The notes under the pieces are model-generated. The model was not told the DNA's origin. It searched no databases and saw nothing but the letters and a program-made list of their open reading frames with translations. Below, piece by piece: positions 50,005 to 58,881 of a stretch of 58,881 nucleotides of DNA. The translations under genes and the position numbers were made by a program. Numbering within the stretch: the first letter of the stretch is position 1; the number at the start of each line of letters is the position of its first letter. Origin of the DNA: an uncultured Lachnospiraceae bacterium (lineage in GTDB: Bacteria; Bacillota; Clostridia; Lachnospirales; Lachnospiraceae); the NCBI GenBank assembly GCA_949076555.1, contig CARUOB010000010.1, positions 1 to 58,881 on the forward strand, given 5' to 3'.

Positions 50005-51273
50005 ATGTACAAGAAAGAGACAATCTGTATACAGTCGGGATGGAAGCCGAAGAACGGGGAGGCACGGGTGCTGCCGATCTACCAGAGCACGACTTTCAAA
50101 TACGAGAGTTCCGAGCAGATGGGGCGGCTTTTTGACCTGGAGGAGAGCGGGTATTTTTATTCCCGGTTACAGAATCCGACCAACGATTTCGTGGCGCAGA
50201 AGATTTGCGAGCTGGAGGGCGGTGTGGCGGCTATGCTCACTTCTTCCGGGCAGGCGGCGAACCATTATGCCGTCTTCAATATCTGCGAGGCGGGCGACCA
50301 TGTGGTGATGAGCTCCACGGTTTACGGCGGCAGTTTCAATCTGATCACATGTACCATGAAGAAGATGGGAATCGAGTGCACGGTGGTAGATCCCGATCTG
50401 CCGGCGGAGGAACTGGAAAAGGCATTCCGTGAGAATACGAAGTGTGTGTTTGCGGAAACCATCGCGAATCCCGCGCTGGTGGTTCTCGATATAGAAAAAT
50501 TCGCGGCACTTGCCCATGCCCATCATGTACCGCTTATCGTGGACAATACCTTTGCCACGCCAGTCAACTGCAATCCGTTCAAATGGGGCGCGGATATCGT
50601 GACGCACTCCACCACGAAATATATGGACGGACATGCCATGGCTGTGGGCGGCTGTATTGTGGATTCGGGCAATTTTGACTGGGCGGCCTATCCGGAAAAA
50701 TTTCCGGGACTGTGTACGCCGGACGAATCGTATCACGGCATTGTCTACACGGAGAAATTCGGTAAGGCGGCTTATATCACAAAGGCCACAAGCCAGTTGA
50801 TGCGGGATCTCGGTTCTATCCAGTCGCCCCAGAATGCGTTTTTGCTGAATGTGGGGCTGGAGACGCTGCCGCTGCGCATGGAGAGACACTGCTATAATGC
50901 GCTCAAATGCGCGGAATTTTTGCAGAATCACGAGAAGGTGGCGTGGGTGAATTATCCGGGCCTTGCGGAGAACAAATACTACGAGCTTGCAAAAAAATAT
51001 ATGCCGGACGGCACTTGCGGCGTTATATCTTTCGGCTTGAAAGGCGGAAGAGAAGCTGCGGCCGAAATGATGGATCGTTTGAAGCTGGCAGCCATTGTGA
51101 CCCATGTGGCGGACGCGAGGACAAGCGTTCTGCATCCGGCCAGCCATACGCACCGACAAATGAATGATGAGCAGTTGAAAGAGGCCGGGGTAGCGCCCGA
51201 TTTGATTAGACTTTCTGTGGGGATCGAACATATCGACGATATTATTGCGGATCTTGCGCAGGCACTCATTTGA
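50005..51273 (+). CDS. metY: O-acetylhomoserine sulfhydrylase (aminocarboxypropyltransferase)
   Basis: 422 residues of the Cys/Met metabolism PLP family. The PLP lysine is in THSTTKYMDGHAMAVGG (about 206), with LTSSGQAANHYAVFN and VYGGSFNLITCTMKKMG as other typical parts. SRLQNPTNDFVAQKICELEGG gives the tyrosine/arginine region of the active site. It uses sulfide and O-acetylhomoserine to make homocysteine; methionine gamma-lyase is the main alternative. GGAGGAAGG eight bases upstream fixes ATG 50005; a longer frame to 49960 would start inside the hairpin element. No S-box riboswitch is seen. Confidence 0.9.
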   Translation: MYKKETICIQSGWKPKNGEARVLPIYQSTTFKYESSEQMGRLFDLEESGYFYSRLQNPTNDFVAQKICELEGGVAAMLTSSGQAANHYAVFNICEAGDHVVMSSTVYGGSFNLITCTMKKMGIECTVVDPDLPAEELEKAFRENTKCVFAETIANPALVVLDIEKFAALAHAHHVPLIVDNTFATPVNCNPFKWGADIVTHSTTKYMDGHAMAVGGCIVDSGNFDWAAYPEKFPGLCTPDESYHGIVYTEKFGKAAYITKATSQLMRDLGSIQSPQNAFLLNVGLETLPLRMERHCYNALKCAEFLQNHEKVAWVNYPGLAENKYYELAKKYMPDGTCGVISFGLKGGREAAAEMMDRLKLAAIVTHVADARTSVLHPASHTHRQMNDEQLKEAGVAPDLIRLSVGIEHIDDIIADLAQALI

Positions 51274-51292
51274 AAAGAGAAGGAAGTTAACT

Positions 51293-52810
51293 ATGACTTA
51301 TCGGAAAACCTGGTTTGATTATGTGCTTTGGGCAGTTTATGCGGGAATTTGCGTGATGCTTTTGGCCTATGTGGGAAAGCATATTTATGCTTTCTATGTG
51401 GGCGCGTCGCTTGCAAAGCTCGGCGTGTTTCTGCCGTTTCCGATTCTTTTATGTATCTATCCGGGGATTCGGCTGTCCTCGCAGGCGATACGGAAAAAAC
51501 ATCACTTTTCCGCCCACGCGGCGGCTATGACGGAGTCCCTTGCGGTTTCCGCATCCTTTGTTTTCGGGCTTATACTGAGGCTTAGGGAGGGGATTCTCAT
51601 GGCATCGATTTATGAGGATGCGCCCGTTTTCGAACCGGGAGAATACTACGAGATGGCGGTTGTGAGAGCGGGGGCGGAGAGTACGGCTCTGGCTCATGGG
51701 TTGAGCGATCTTTTCGTGCGCGCACTCAGGACGGTTTTTTTCTTTTTGGGAAACAGTATGATGGCGGCTGTGCTGTTTCAGATTTTTTTGCAGCTTCTCG
51801 CCCTGCTGTTTGCCTACATTGCCGTGAGGAAAGCGGCAGGCCGGTTCGCGGCCTGTACGGTGCTTATTCTGCTGGCGTTCTCCGATGCGTTTATCCGAAA
51901 GATTTATGTGATTGATCCGGAATGTATGCTGCTTGCTGTTCTGCTCGCCGGACTTTGTCTGGTCCTTGGCTTTGTGAAGGCATCGCTTTATGGAAAGAGC
52001 GGAAGCGGCGGGTTTGTGCAGGCAGCGATTCTTGGCATTGTTCTGGGATTTTTGTGTTATCTGGATTTCAGCGCATTAATTTTGTTTCTGTTTTTTGCGG
52101 GGCTTTTTACCGGAAGACAGGTCGAAGCGGGAAGCCGGAAACGGCTGGCGGGGTATCTGTCATTGGCACTGGCAGGCAGTGCGGCCGGATTTTTTTTCTC
52201 CATATGGCTGGACGCTTTTTTGAGCGGCGTCAGTTTTTATCAGGGAATGATGGCATGGGCCGGACCCTATTTCAACCTCGGGATGGAGGCAAGAATATTC
52301 AGCGTGATCGGGATGGAGTATCCCTTTTTTGCGGTTCTCTTTCTGCTGGCTTCCTTTTTGGCCTTTGAGTTTATACGGGGAGGACGCGAACAGGACTTTT
52401 CTCTTTGGCTTTTGCCCTGTATTCTTTTAGCGCCTGTATTCCTGATGGATTTCAGCATCATAGGGATGGGCGGCGTGGCGTTGGTTTTCTGGAGCGTGCT
52501 GGCGGCGCTTGGCTTGAAAAATGCGGTGTTTGGCGGACGGGCAGAGGCTTTGCGGGAGAAGATCGAGGAAATCAATGCGATGGCAGCGCCGATTCCGGCG
52601 GTGAAACCTGTGGCGGCGGCAGCGCCGGTTCCGGCTGTTGTGCCTGTAACATCGGAGCAGGTTCCGAAGGAGAAGCCAAGGTTTTTTGAAAATCCGCTGC
52701 CCCTTCCGAAGAAACATGTGAAACGGGAAATGGATTACGATTATGAGGTGCCGGAGACGGATATGCACTATCAGGTGGAAATTGCCGATGGGGATGATTT
52801 CGACAGATAG
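51293..52810 (+). CDS. Polytopic membrane protein, possibly GT-C type
   Basis: 505 residues with about 10-11 membrane helices between 10 and 410, then a cytoplasmic tail rich in Ala and Pro (about 430-470) and in charged residues (MDYDYEVPETDMHYQVEIAD). Helix order with a long first extracytoplasmic loop (LREGILMASIYEDAPVFEPG) recalls GT-C glycosyltransferases, but I see no decisive DD or ED motif. AGGAAG precedes ATG 51293, 19 bases after metY, so cotranscription is likely. Function is unassigned. Confidence 0.7.
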   Translation: MTYRKTWFDYVLWAVYAGICVMLLAYVGKHIYAFYVGASLAKLGVFLPFPILLCIYPGIRLSSQAIRKKHHFSAHAAAMTESLAVSASFVFGLILRLREGILMASIYEDAPVFEPGEYYEMAVVRAGAESTALAHGLSDLFVRALRTVFFFLGNSMMAAVLFQIFLQLLALLFAYIAVRKAAGRFAACTVLILLAFSDAFIRKIYVIDPECMLLAVLLAGLCLVLGFVKASLYGKSGSGGFVQAAILGIVLGFLCYLDFSALILFLFFAGLFTGRQVEAGSRKRLAGYLSLALAGSAAGFFFSIWLDAFLSGVSFYQGMMAWAGPYFNLGMEARIFSVIGMEYPFFAVLFLLASFLAFEFIRGGREQDFSLWLLPCILLAPVFLMDFSIIGMGGVALVFWSVLAALGLKNAVFGGRAEALREKIEEINAMAAPIPAVKPVAAAAPVPAVVPVTSEQVPKEKPRFFENPLPLPKKHVKREMDYDYEVPETDMHYQVEIADGDDFDR

Positions 52811-52845
52811 ATGGTATATATTTTCTGAAATACTGCGATACTAGG

Positions 52846-52873
52846 AGAGAACCGAAATATGGTTCTCTTTTTT
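52846..52873 (+). terminator. Terminator after the metY unit
   Basis: AGAGAACC (52846-52853) pairs with GGTTCTCT (52861-52868) around a 7-base loop, then a run of T. Confidence 0.8.
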
Positions 52874-52981
52874 GTGTGGCGCTTCATGTGGATTAAAAAA
52901 CACAATTATTTTAAGTCTATGAAGAATTTCATTGGTTATGCAAAAAATAATAGAGAAGGGAAAAGAAGGGAGAAAACATAA

Positions 52982-53731
52982 ATGGGAAACAGCAAAAATC
53001 CGAAAAACAAGGACAGCCGGAACAAGGACGAAAACGAGAAGGATAAAAAGCGGGAAAATGAAAAACAGAGGGACGAGCGCATTGAGAAGGTGGGACAGGT
53101 GACGCTCGATGAGAACGCGCAGCACCATAAAATCCATCTGCTCACGATCATCGGGGAGGTCGAGGGACATGACAATTTGAGCAGCAACGCGAAGACAACC
53201 AAATACGAGCATATTCTGCCGCAGCTTGCGGCGATCGAGGACAGCGGCGAGGTGGACGGCGTACTGATCCTTTTAAACACGATGGGCGGAGACGTGGAGG
53301 CGGGGCTGGCAATTGCGGAAATGATCGCCTCTCTGAGCAAGCCGACAGTGTCTCTCGTGCTTGGCGGAAGCCATTCTATCGGCGTGCCGATTGCGGTGAG
53401 CACGGACTATTCCTATATCGTGCCGACGGGAACCATGGTGATTCATCCGGTTCGCTTAAGCGGTATGGTGATCGGGGTACAGCAGACGTTTGATTACTTT
53501 AAACAGATTCAGAACCGTATCACCGGCTTTGTCTGCGAGCACTGCAAAGTCCCGAAGCCCCGTCTGGAGGAGCTGATGATGGAAACCGGGATGCTGACGA
53601 AGGATGTGGGAACGGTACTTGTGGGAAGAGAAGCGGTGGAGGAAGGTATCATCTGCGAGGTGGGCGGTATCAGCGACGCGATCGCAAAGCTCCATGATAT
53701 GGTAGAAAAGAAAAGAGCCGATACAAAATAA
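52982..53731 (+). CDS. tepA: ClpP-fold protease TepA-like
   Basis: 249 residues. A Lys/Asn/Glu-rich charged head (1-35) precedes a ClpP/crotonase fold: NTMGGDVEAGLAIAEMIASL, the nucleophile region LVLGGSHSIGVPIAVSTD (Ser about 137) and the His in GTMVIHPVRLSG (about 158). TepA cleaves remnant signal peptides or stored spore proteins in Bacillus. It sits directly upstream of an ftsK/spoIIIE gene, as in Bacillus, which supports the assignment. AGGGAGAAAAC precedes the ATG. Confidence 0.88.
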   Translation: MGNSKNPKNKDSRNKDENEKDKKRENEKQRDERIEKVGQVTLDENAQHHKIHLLTIIGEVEGHDNLSSNAKTTKYEHILPQLAAIEDSGEVDGVLILLNTMGGDVEAGLAIAEMIASLSKPTVSLVLGGSHSIGVPIAVSTDYSYIVPTGTMVIHPVRLSGMVIGVQQTFDYFKQIQNRITGFVCEHCKVPKPRLEELMMETGMLTKDVGTVLVGREAVEEGIICEVGGISDAIAKLHDMVEKKRADTK

Positions 53732-53734
53732 AGG

Positions 53735-53763
53735 ATGACAAGACAAAATGAAAATGCTATACT
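53735..53763 (+). promoter_or_regulatory. Promoter of ftsK/spoIIIE
   Basis: ATGACA (53735-53740), 17-base spacer ending in TGC, TATACT (53758-53763). The TGC before the -10 gives an extended -10 box. Confidence 0.55.
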
Positions 53764-53837
53764 AATATAGGATTTTTAGGTAACTGTTCAGAAAACGCTG
53801 AATAGCTGCAAATTTTAGATACATGTGGGAGGCAGTC

Positions 53838-56495
53838 ATGGCGGCTCAGGGTACGAGAGGGTCATCCACGAAGAAAAAAAATACAGGCACGGGCAGGACG
53901 AATACATCCGGATCACGGACAAAAAACAGGAGTGCGAGACAGGATGCGCCCATGGACCCGGCTGTCAGAAATGAAATACTGTTGATTGTGCTGGCGGCTT
54001 TCGCCCTTATTTTATTTTTGTGTAATTTCGGGCTGGTTGGTAAGTTCGGCAGCGCGGTCAGCAGTGTCATGTTCGGCGTGTTCGGGCTTCTCGCCTATGT
54101 GGCGCCGGTTATTATCTTTCTGATGATCGCTTTTGGCATGTTAAATGCGGGAAACCATATTGCCACGAGAAAACTGGCGGCAGGCATCGTTTTGGTTCTT
54201 CTTCTTGGCATGGCATTTGAATTTTTCAGCACCAATCCCTCCGAGGCGGAAAGCTACCGGATTGCGGAGATTTACACCCGCTGCAGCGAGAGGCATGCGG
54301 GCGGCGGCGTACTTGCCGGATCACTTGCCTATCTGTCCTGCAAGTTTCTCGGCACGGTGGGTACGGTGCTACTGATTCTGGTTTTGGGCATTGTCTGTCT
54401 GGTGATCGTCACGGAGAAGTCCTTTATCGGCGGTGTGGCGGCGGGCGGCCGGAAGGTTTACGAGCGTTCCAGAGAGGACGCGGCTTACCGAAGAGAGCGG
54501 GCGGCCAGACGCCGGGAGGAGCAGTCCGAAAGACGGGAGCGCGAAGCCAGAGAGCGCAGACAGCGGGAGGAGGAGCTGGAAAATGAGAAGCTCCTTCGCA
54601 TGGATAAAAAAGTGTCAGGCGTTATGCTCGATACCGCTCTTGGCAGGGAACAGGAAAAAGCGGCGGCTGAGAAGGTGCGGGATGACATCCATGAAATCAC
54701 GTTACATTATGACGAGGAGGAAATGGAAGAACTGCCGCCTGTAAGGGAAAGAGAGAAACATTCCTATCATTACATAGAACAGGAATCCGACGCGCTTGAT
54801 GAGGTGCATTTTGGCGGGGAAGAGATCGAGCCGGAGCCTGTAATGCCTGAAACGGAGCCGGAACCTCCGAAAAAACCGATGGACTCCTATCAGCCCATGA
54901 CGGGCAACCAGATGGCGCCTTCTGGCGGCAGAACGCGGCCCACGGCGGTGAGCAGTCCGGCTGTACAGACAAAAGAGGCGGCGGTTCCTTTCGGAAAGAG
55001 CGGGAAAGACCGATACCGTTTTCCCACGCCGGATCTTTTGGCGCCGCAGAAGAAAAAGAAAGGTGCGGACTCCGACAGGGAGCTTAAAGAGACGGCACAA
55101 CGGCTGGAACAGATTCTTGGCAATTTCGGCGTGAAGGTGAGCGTCACCCAGTACAGCAGGGGCCCTTCTGTCACCCGCTATGAGCTGCAGCCGGAGCAGG
55201 GCGTCAAGGTCAGCAAGATCGTCGGACTTGCGGACGATATCAAGCTGAATCTGGCGGCTACGGATATCCGTATCGAAGCGCCCATTCCCGGGAAAGCGGC
55301 GGTGGGTATCGAGGTGCCGAACAAGGAAAATACGGCGGTGCCTTTCAGGGATCTGATTGAATCGCCGGAATTTGATAAATTCCCCGCGAACCTGATCTTT
55401 GCGGTGGGTAAAGATATCGGCGGCAAGATTGTGTTTGCGGATATTGCGAAAATGCCCCATCTGTTGATTGCGGGTGCGACCGGGTCCGGAAAGTCTGTCT
55501 GCATCAATACGATTATCATGGGTATTTTGTTTAAAGCGCACCCGGATGACGTGAAGATGATTATGATTGATCCAAAGGTTGTGGAGCTGAGTGTTTATAA
55601 CGGCATTCCCCATCTGCTGATCCCTGTGGTGACAGACCCGAAAAAGGCGGCGGCGGCCCTGCATTGGGGCGTTGCTGAAATGACGGATCGCTATAAAAAG
55701 TTTGCGGATTTCAATGTACGTGATTTGAAGGGCTACAACAAAAAGGTGGAGGGTATGCAGGCTTCGGGAGATCCGCATGCGCCGGAAAAGATGCCACAGA
55801 TTTTGATTATTGTGGACGAGCTGGCGGATCTGATGATGGTGTCGCCGGGAGAGGTGGAGGAATCCATCTGTCGTCTGGCACAGCTTGCGAGAGCCTGCGG
55901 CATTCACTTGATCATCGCCACACAGCGTCCGTCCGTGGACGTGATCACAGGCCTGATCAAGGCGAATATGCCAAGCCGTGTGGCCTTTGCGGTGTCAAGC
56001 GGTGTGGATTCCCGCACCATTCTGGATATGGTGGGAGCGGAGAAGCTTCTCGGCAAGGGAGATATGCTCTTTTATCCGCAGGGATATCCGAAACCTGCCC
56101 GTATTCAGGGACCCTTTGTGTCGGACGACGAAGTTTCCGATGTGGTAGCGTTTTTGAAGGATTATGCGCCGGAGAGTACGGCTGACGAGACGGTGGTGGA
56201 ACAGATCAACAGCATCGCTGTCGAGTCCGGGACATCCGCTGCTTCCGGCGGAGCGGGCGATGGGGATTCGGCTTATGACGAATATTTTGCGGAGGCCGGC
56301 CGGTTTATCATAGAGAAGGATAAGGCTTCCATCGGTATGTTGCAGCGCATGTTTAAGATCGGCTTTAACCGTGCGGCGCGTATCATGGACCAGCTTTGCG
56401 ACGCCGGGGTTGTGGGCGAGGAAGAGGGCACCAAACCGCGCAAGATTCTGATGAGCGCGGAAGAGTTTGAACAGATTTTGGGAAAAGAGTGCTGA
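53838..56495 (+). CDS. ftsK: DNA translocase FtsK/SpoIIIE
   Basis: 885 residues. A basic Ser/Thr/Arg head (1-45) is followed by four membrane helices (about 47-195), a charged linker rich in Arg and Glu (about 205-390), and the motor: alpha part (LNLAATDIRIEAPIPGK), Walker A IAGATGSGKSVCINTI (about 550), Walker B ILIIVDELADLMMVSPGE, and IATQRPSVDVITGLIKANMP. A gamma winged helix ends the chain (IGMLQRMFKIGFNRAARIMD). It pumps chromosomal DNA through the closing septum at division or sporulation. ATG at 53823 overlaps GGGAGG, the site for ATG 53838. Confidence 0.95.
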   Translation: MAAQGTRGSSTKKKNTGTGRTNTSGSRTKNRSARQDAPMDPAVRNEILLIVLAAFALILFLCNFGLVGKFGSAVSSVMFGVFGLLAYVAPVIIFLMIAFGMLNAGNHIATRKLAAGIVLVLLLGMAFEFFSTNPSEAESYRIAEIYTRCSERHAGGGVLAGSLAYLSCKFLGTVGTVLLILVLGIVCLVIVTEKSFIGGVAAGGRKVYERSREDAAYRRERAARRREEQSERREREARERRQREEELENEKLLRMDKKVSGVMLDTALGREQEKAAAEKVRDDIHEITLHYDEEEMEELPPVREREKHSYHYIEQESDALDEVHFGGEEIEPEPVMPETEPEPPKKPMDSYQPMTGNQMAPSGGRTRPTAVSSPAVQTKEAAVPFGKSGKDRYRFPTPDLLAPQKKKKGADSDRELKETAQRLEQILGNFGVKVSVTQYSRGPSVTRYELQPEQGVKVSKIVGLADDIKLNLAATDIRIEAPIPGKAAVGIEVPNKENTAVPFRDLIESPEFDKFPANLIFAVGKDIGGKIVFADIAKMPHLLIAGATGSGKSVCINTIIMGILFKAHPDDVKMIMIDPKVVELSVYNGIPHLLIPVVTDPKKAAAALHWGVAEMTDRYKKFADFNVRDLKGYNKKVEGMQASGDPHAPEKMPQILIIVDELADLMMVSPGEVEESICRLAQLARACGIHLIIATQRPSVDVITGLIKANMPSRVAFAVSSGVDSRTILDMVGAEKLLGKGDMLFYPQGYPKPARIQGPFVSDDEVSDVVAFLKDYAPESTADETVVEQINSIAVESGTSAASGGAGDGDSAYDEYFAEAGRFIIEKDKASIGMLQRMFKIGFNRAARIMDQLCDAGVVGEEEGTKPRKILMSAEEFEQILGKEC

Positions 56496-56536
56496 AAACA
56501 GGCATGATCCGCACAAGCTTCTGAAAGGAGAGACAT

Positions 56537-58207
56537 ATGAAAACAGATATTGAGATCGCCCAGGCGGCGGAGCTTACCCCGATTACGGAGGTGGCGCGGC
56601 AGATAGGCATCGAACAGGATGATCTGGATGTTTACGGCAGATATAAGGCGAAACTTTCGGAAGAATACATAGAGAAGATCAAAAAGAATCCCGATGGCCG
56701 GTTGATTTTGGTGACAGCCATCAACCCCACCCCGGCAGGGGAAGGGAAAACCACGATTACCGTGGGACTTGGACAGGCGTTTGCCAGACTCGGGAAAAAA
56801 GCGGTCATCGCCCTGCGGGAACCTTCCCTCGGGCCGTGTTTTGGCATCAAAGGCGGCGCGGCGGGGGGCGGCTATTCTCAGGTCGTGCCGATGGAGGACT
56901 TAAATCTCCATTTTACGGGTGATTTTCATGCGATTACCGCCGCAAACAATCTGCTGGCGGCCCTTCTGGACAATCATATCCAGCAGGGGAACCTATTGCG
57001 GATCGACCCGAGGCAGATTGTGTGGAAGAGATGTCTTGATATGAATGACAGGGTGCTTCGAAATGTCGTGATCGGCATGGGCGGCAAGGCAAACGGCATG
57101 GTGCGGGAAGATCACTTTATCATTACGGTGGCTTCCGAGATTATGGCGATTCTGTGTCTGGCAACGGATTTTAAGGACTTGAAAGAACGCCTTTCGCGTA
57201 TTATCGTGGCTTACGATTATTCCGGCGAACCTGTGACGGCGAAGGATTTACAGGCGGTGGGATCTATGGCCGCGCTTTTGAAAGACGCCATGAAGCCGAA
57301 TCTGATTCAGACGTTAGAGCATTCGCCTGCGCTTGTGCACGGCGGGCCTTTTGCAAATATTGCCCACGGCTGCAATTCCGTGATGGCCACAAAGACAGCG
57401 CTTAAGATGGCGGATTATGTCATTACGGAGGCGGGATTTGGCGCGGATCTGGGAGCCGAGAAATTTTTTGATATCAAGTGCCGGATGGCGGATTTGAAAC
57501 CGGATGCGGTGGTGCTTGTAGCGACTGTAAGGGCGCTGAAATATAACGGCGGCGTGGCGAAGGAAGATCTGTCCAGAAAGGATATGAAAGCGCTGCAGGC
57601 GGGTATCGTAAATCTGGAGAAACATATCTCCAATATCCATAAATACGGGGTGCCTATCGTGGTTGCGCTGAATGCATTCTCCTCGGACACACAGGAAGAA
57701 ATCGACTATGTGCAGAAATTTTGTGAGGACAGGGATTGCGAATTTTCCCTTGCAGAAGTCTGGGAAAAGGGCGGAGAGGGCGGAGAGGCCCTTGCAGGGA
57801 AGGTGCTTGACACGCTGGAAAATAAGAGAAGTTTCTTCGAGCCGCTTTACGGGGATGAACTTTCCCTGACGGAAAAAATTCATACGGTGGCGTCGGAGAT
57901 TTACGGCGCGGGCGGCGTAACTTACACGGCGGCGGCTAAAAAGCAGTTGGAGAAGCTGGAGAACGCCGGATTCGGGAGACTGCCTGTCTGTATCGCGAAG
58001 ACGCAGTACTCGCTCTCGGACGATCCGAAACTTCTGGGGCGTCCGGTCGGATTTGAGATGCATGTACGGGAGGTTTACGTGTCCGCAGGCGCAGGGTTTG
58101 TGGTTGTGCTGACGGGCGATGTGATGACCATGCCGGGACTTCCCAAGACCCCGGCAGCCTATCGGATCGACGTGGATGACGAGGGAAAGATCGTCGGGCT
58201 GTTCTAA
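56537..58207 (+). CDS. fhs: Formate--tetrahydrofolate ligase
   Basis: 556 residues, the normal family length. The ATP-binding loop is INPTPAGEGKTTITVGLGQA (about 66-85). Other typical parts are REPSLGPCFGIKGGAAGGGY, FTGDFHAITAANNLLAALLD, EAGFGADLGAEKFFDIKCR and the end TMPGLPKTPAAYRIDVD. It joins formate to tetrahydrofolate with ATP, feeding purine synthesis or the methyl branch of acetogenesis. AAAGGAGAG precedes ATG. folD follows after 90 bases, giving the next two steps. No THF riboswitch is apparent in the 41-base upstream gap. Confidence 0.97.
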   Translation: MKTDIEIAQAAELTPITEVARQIGIEQDDLDVYGRYKAKLSEEYIEKIKKNPDGRLILVTAINPTPAGEGKTTITVGLGQAFARLGKKAVIALREPSLGPCFGIKGGAAGGGYSQVVPMEDLNLHFTGDFHAITAANNLLAALLDNHIQQGNLLRIDPRQIVWKRCLDMNDRVLRNVVIGMGGKANGMVREDHFIITVASEIMAILCLATDFKDLKERLSRIIVAYDYSGEPVTAKDLQAVGSMAALLKDAMKPNLIQTLEHSPALVHGGPFANIAHGCNSVMATKTALKMADYVITEAGFGADLGAEKFFDIKCRMADLKPDAVVLVATVRALKYNGGVAKEDLSRKDMKALQAGIVNLEKHISNIHKYGVPIVVALNAFSSDTQEEIDYVQKFCEDRDCEFSLAEVWEKGGEGGEALAGKVLDTLENKRSFFEPLYGDELSLTEKIHTVASEIYGAGGVTYTAAAKKQLEKLENAGFGRLPVCIAKTQYSLSDDPKLLGRPVGFEMHVREVYVSAGAGFVVVLTGDVMTMPGLPKTPAAYRIDVDDEGKIVGLF

Positions 58208-58246
58208 GTCTCACATAGGAGAATCCCAAAGAAACGGCATGCGCTG
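58201..58246 (+). repeat. Decayed copy C of the intergenic element (upstream of folD)
   Basis: GTTCTAAGTCTCACAT, then AGGAGAATCCCAAAG and AACGGCATGCGCT, aligns base by base with the GTACTATGTCTCGCGTGAG to hairpin 2 part of copy B. Changes in both arms leave only a weak stem. Its first bases overlap the fhs stop. Confidence 0.45.
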
Positions 58247-58297
58247 CATTAGTTTGAGGTGCGGAATGAAAAAGGGATAAAGAAAGGATAATGGAAA

Positions 58298-58881
58298 ATG
58301 CCACAGATCATAGACGGAAAGGCCATTGCGGCCCAGATTAAGGACGAGGTAAAGGCGCAGGTTTCGGCCCTTGCCGCACAGGGAAAAAAGGTGTGCCTTG
58401 CGGTGATACAGGTGGGGGATGATCCCGCGTCAAGCGTATATGTGGGAAATAAGAAGAAAGCCTGCGCCTATGTGGGAATCAAGTCTCTTTCCTATGAGCT
58501 TGCAAAGGAGACCACGCAGGAGGAACTTTTAGCCCTGATTCGGGAATTGAATACGAAGGAGGAAGTGAGCGGTATTCTGGTGCAGCTTCCTCTGCCAGAA
58601 CAGATCGATGAGGACGCGGTGATACAGGCCATCGACCCGAAAAAGGATGTGGACGGTTTCCATCCCCAGAGTGTGGGCGCACTCTGTATCGGACAGCCGG
58701 GGTTCGTCTCCTGTACGCCAGCCGGAATTATTCAGCTGTTGAAGCGTTCGAACATAGAGATTGCCGGTAAAGAGTGTGTGGTGATCGGCAGAAGCAATAT
58801 CGTCGGCAAGCCTATGGCGCTTTTGCTGCTTCGGGAGAACGGCACGGTGACGGTAACACATTCCAAGACCCGGGATCTGAA
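58298..58881 (+). CDS. folD: Bifunctional methylene-THF dehydrogenase / methenyl-THF cyclohydrolase, 3' end missing
   Basis: The first 194 codons are present; the gene runs off the window. MPQIIDGKAIAAQIKDEV is the usual start. The catalytic Lys lies in SSVYVGNKKKACAYVG (about 47-62). ILVQLPLPEQID, KKDVDGFHPQSVG, SCTPAGIIQLL and the cofactor loop VVIGRSNIVGKPMA follow. It converts 10-formyl-THF to 5,10-methylene-THF and NAD(P)H-linked forms, directly after the Fhs step. AGAAAGGA precedes; the ATG at 58291 is in another frame. Confidence 0.95.
   Translation, partial: MPQIIDGKAIAAQIKDEVKAQVSALAAQGKKVCLAVIQVGDDPASSVYVGNKKKACAYVGIKSLSYELAKETTQEELLALIRELNTKEEVSGILVQLPLPEQIDEDAVIQAIDPKKDVDGFHPQSVGALCIGQPGFVSCTPAGIIQLLKRSNIEIAGKECVVIGRSNIVGKPMALLLLRENGTVTVTHSKTRDL

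Overview
The window looks like chromosome of a Gram-positive anaerobe of the Clostridia, most likely family Lachnospiraceae. This is inferred from gene content: an [FeFe] hydrogenase of the group B type, Rex, formate-tetrahydrofolate ligase next to folD, tepA beside a SpoIIIE-type translocase, BspA-like leucine-rich surface proteins with a class B sortase, and purine-rich Shine-Dalgarno sites throughout. No rRNA, tRNA, CRISPR array or phage module was seen, and no gene-free stretch exceeds 300 bases. Every function is read from motifs by eye; no database search was run.

Layout. 1-2974: end of a Gld-type ABC exporter (ATPase, then a fused permease/GldG-like protein). 3145-8400: [FeFe] hydrogenase, gltX, a UvrD-like helicase overlapping gltX, and a convergent DUF1292 gene. 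8622-14446: a GH13-fold protein that has lost its catalytic residues, coupled to a DUF5662 gene; a tiny Cys-rich protein; trpS; a DUF1189-like membrane protein with a Q/N/Y-rich repeat head; a histidine phosphatase. 14557-18571: hflK-hflC and recQ. 18568-19350: an AT-rich island on the minus strand with a frameshifted DUF3800 gene and, just upstream of it, a candidate small structured RNA with its own promoter and terminator. 19433-23723: a Nudix-GNAT fusion, a MATE exporter, a TPR protein and a DUF4037 protein.

23922-37562 is the main accessory block, a cell-surface locus: a 1228-residue secreted protein of Ig-like repeats, a class B sortase with an unusual cytoplasmic head, and two BspA-type LRR proteins that share a C-terminal domain and a sorting tail of the form [S/T]P[K/D]TGD followed by IHPK. 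It is followed by an Rpn/YhgA-type nuclease gene set between two copies of a 50-bp hairpin repeat, then by an intracellular-type subtilase.

39936-58881 is mostly core: a GntR/FCD regulator with an operator-like palindrome in its promoter, icd, an ABC-F ATPase, rex with a Rex-box-like promoter, a coiled-coil protein, alr-mazF (no mazE), a CNNM/CorC protein, yebC, metY, a polytopic membrane protein, tepA, ftsK/spoIIIE, fhs and the start of folD. A hairpin-bearing intergenic element recurs upstream of gltX, metY and (decayed) folD.

Best candidates for something undescribed: the DUF3800/small-RNA pair, the degenerate GH13-DUF5662 pair, the sortase/LRR locus with its shared tail, the repeat-bracketed Rpn unit, and the three-copy intergenic element.
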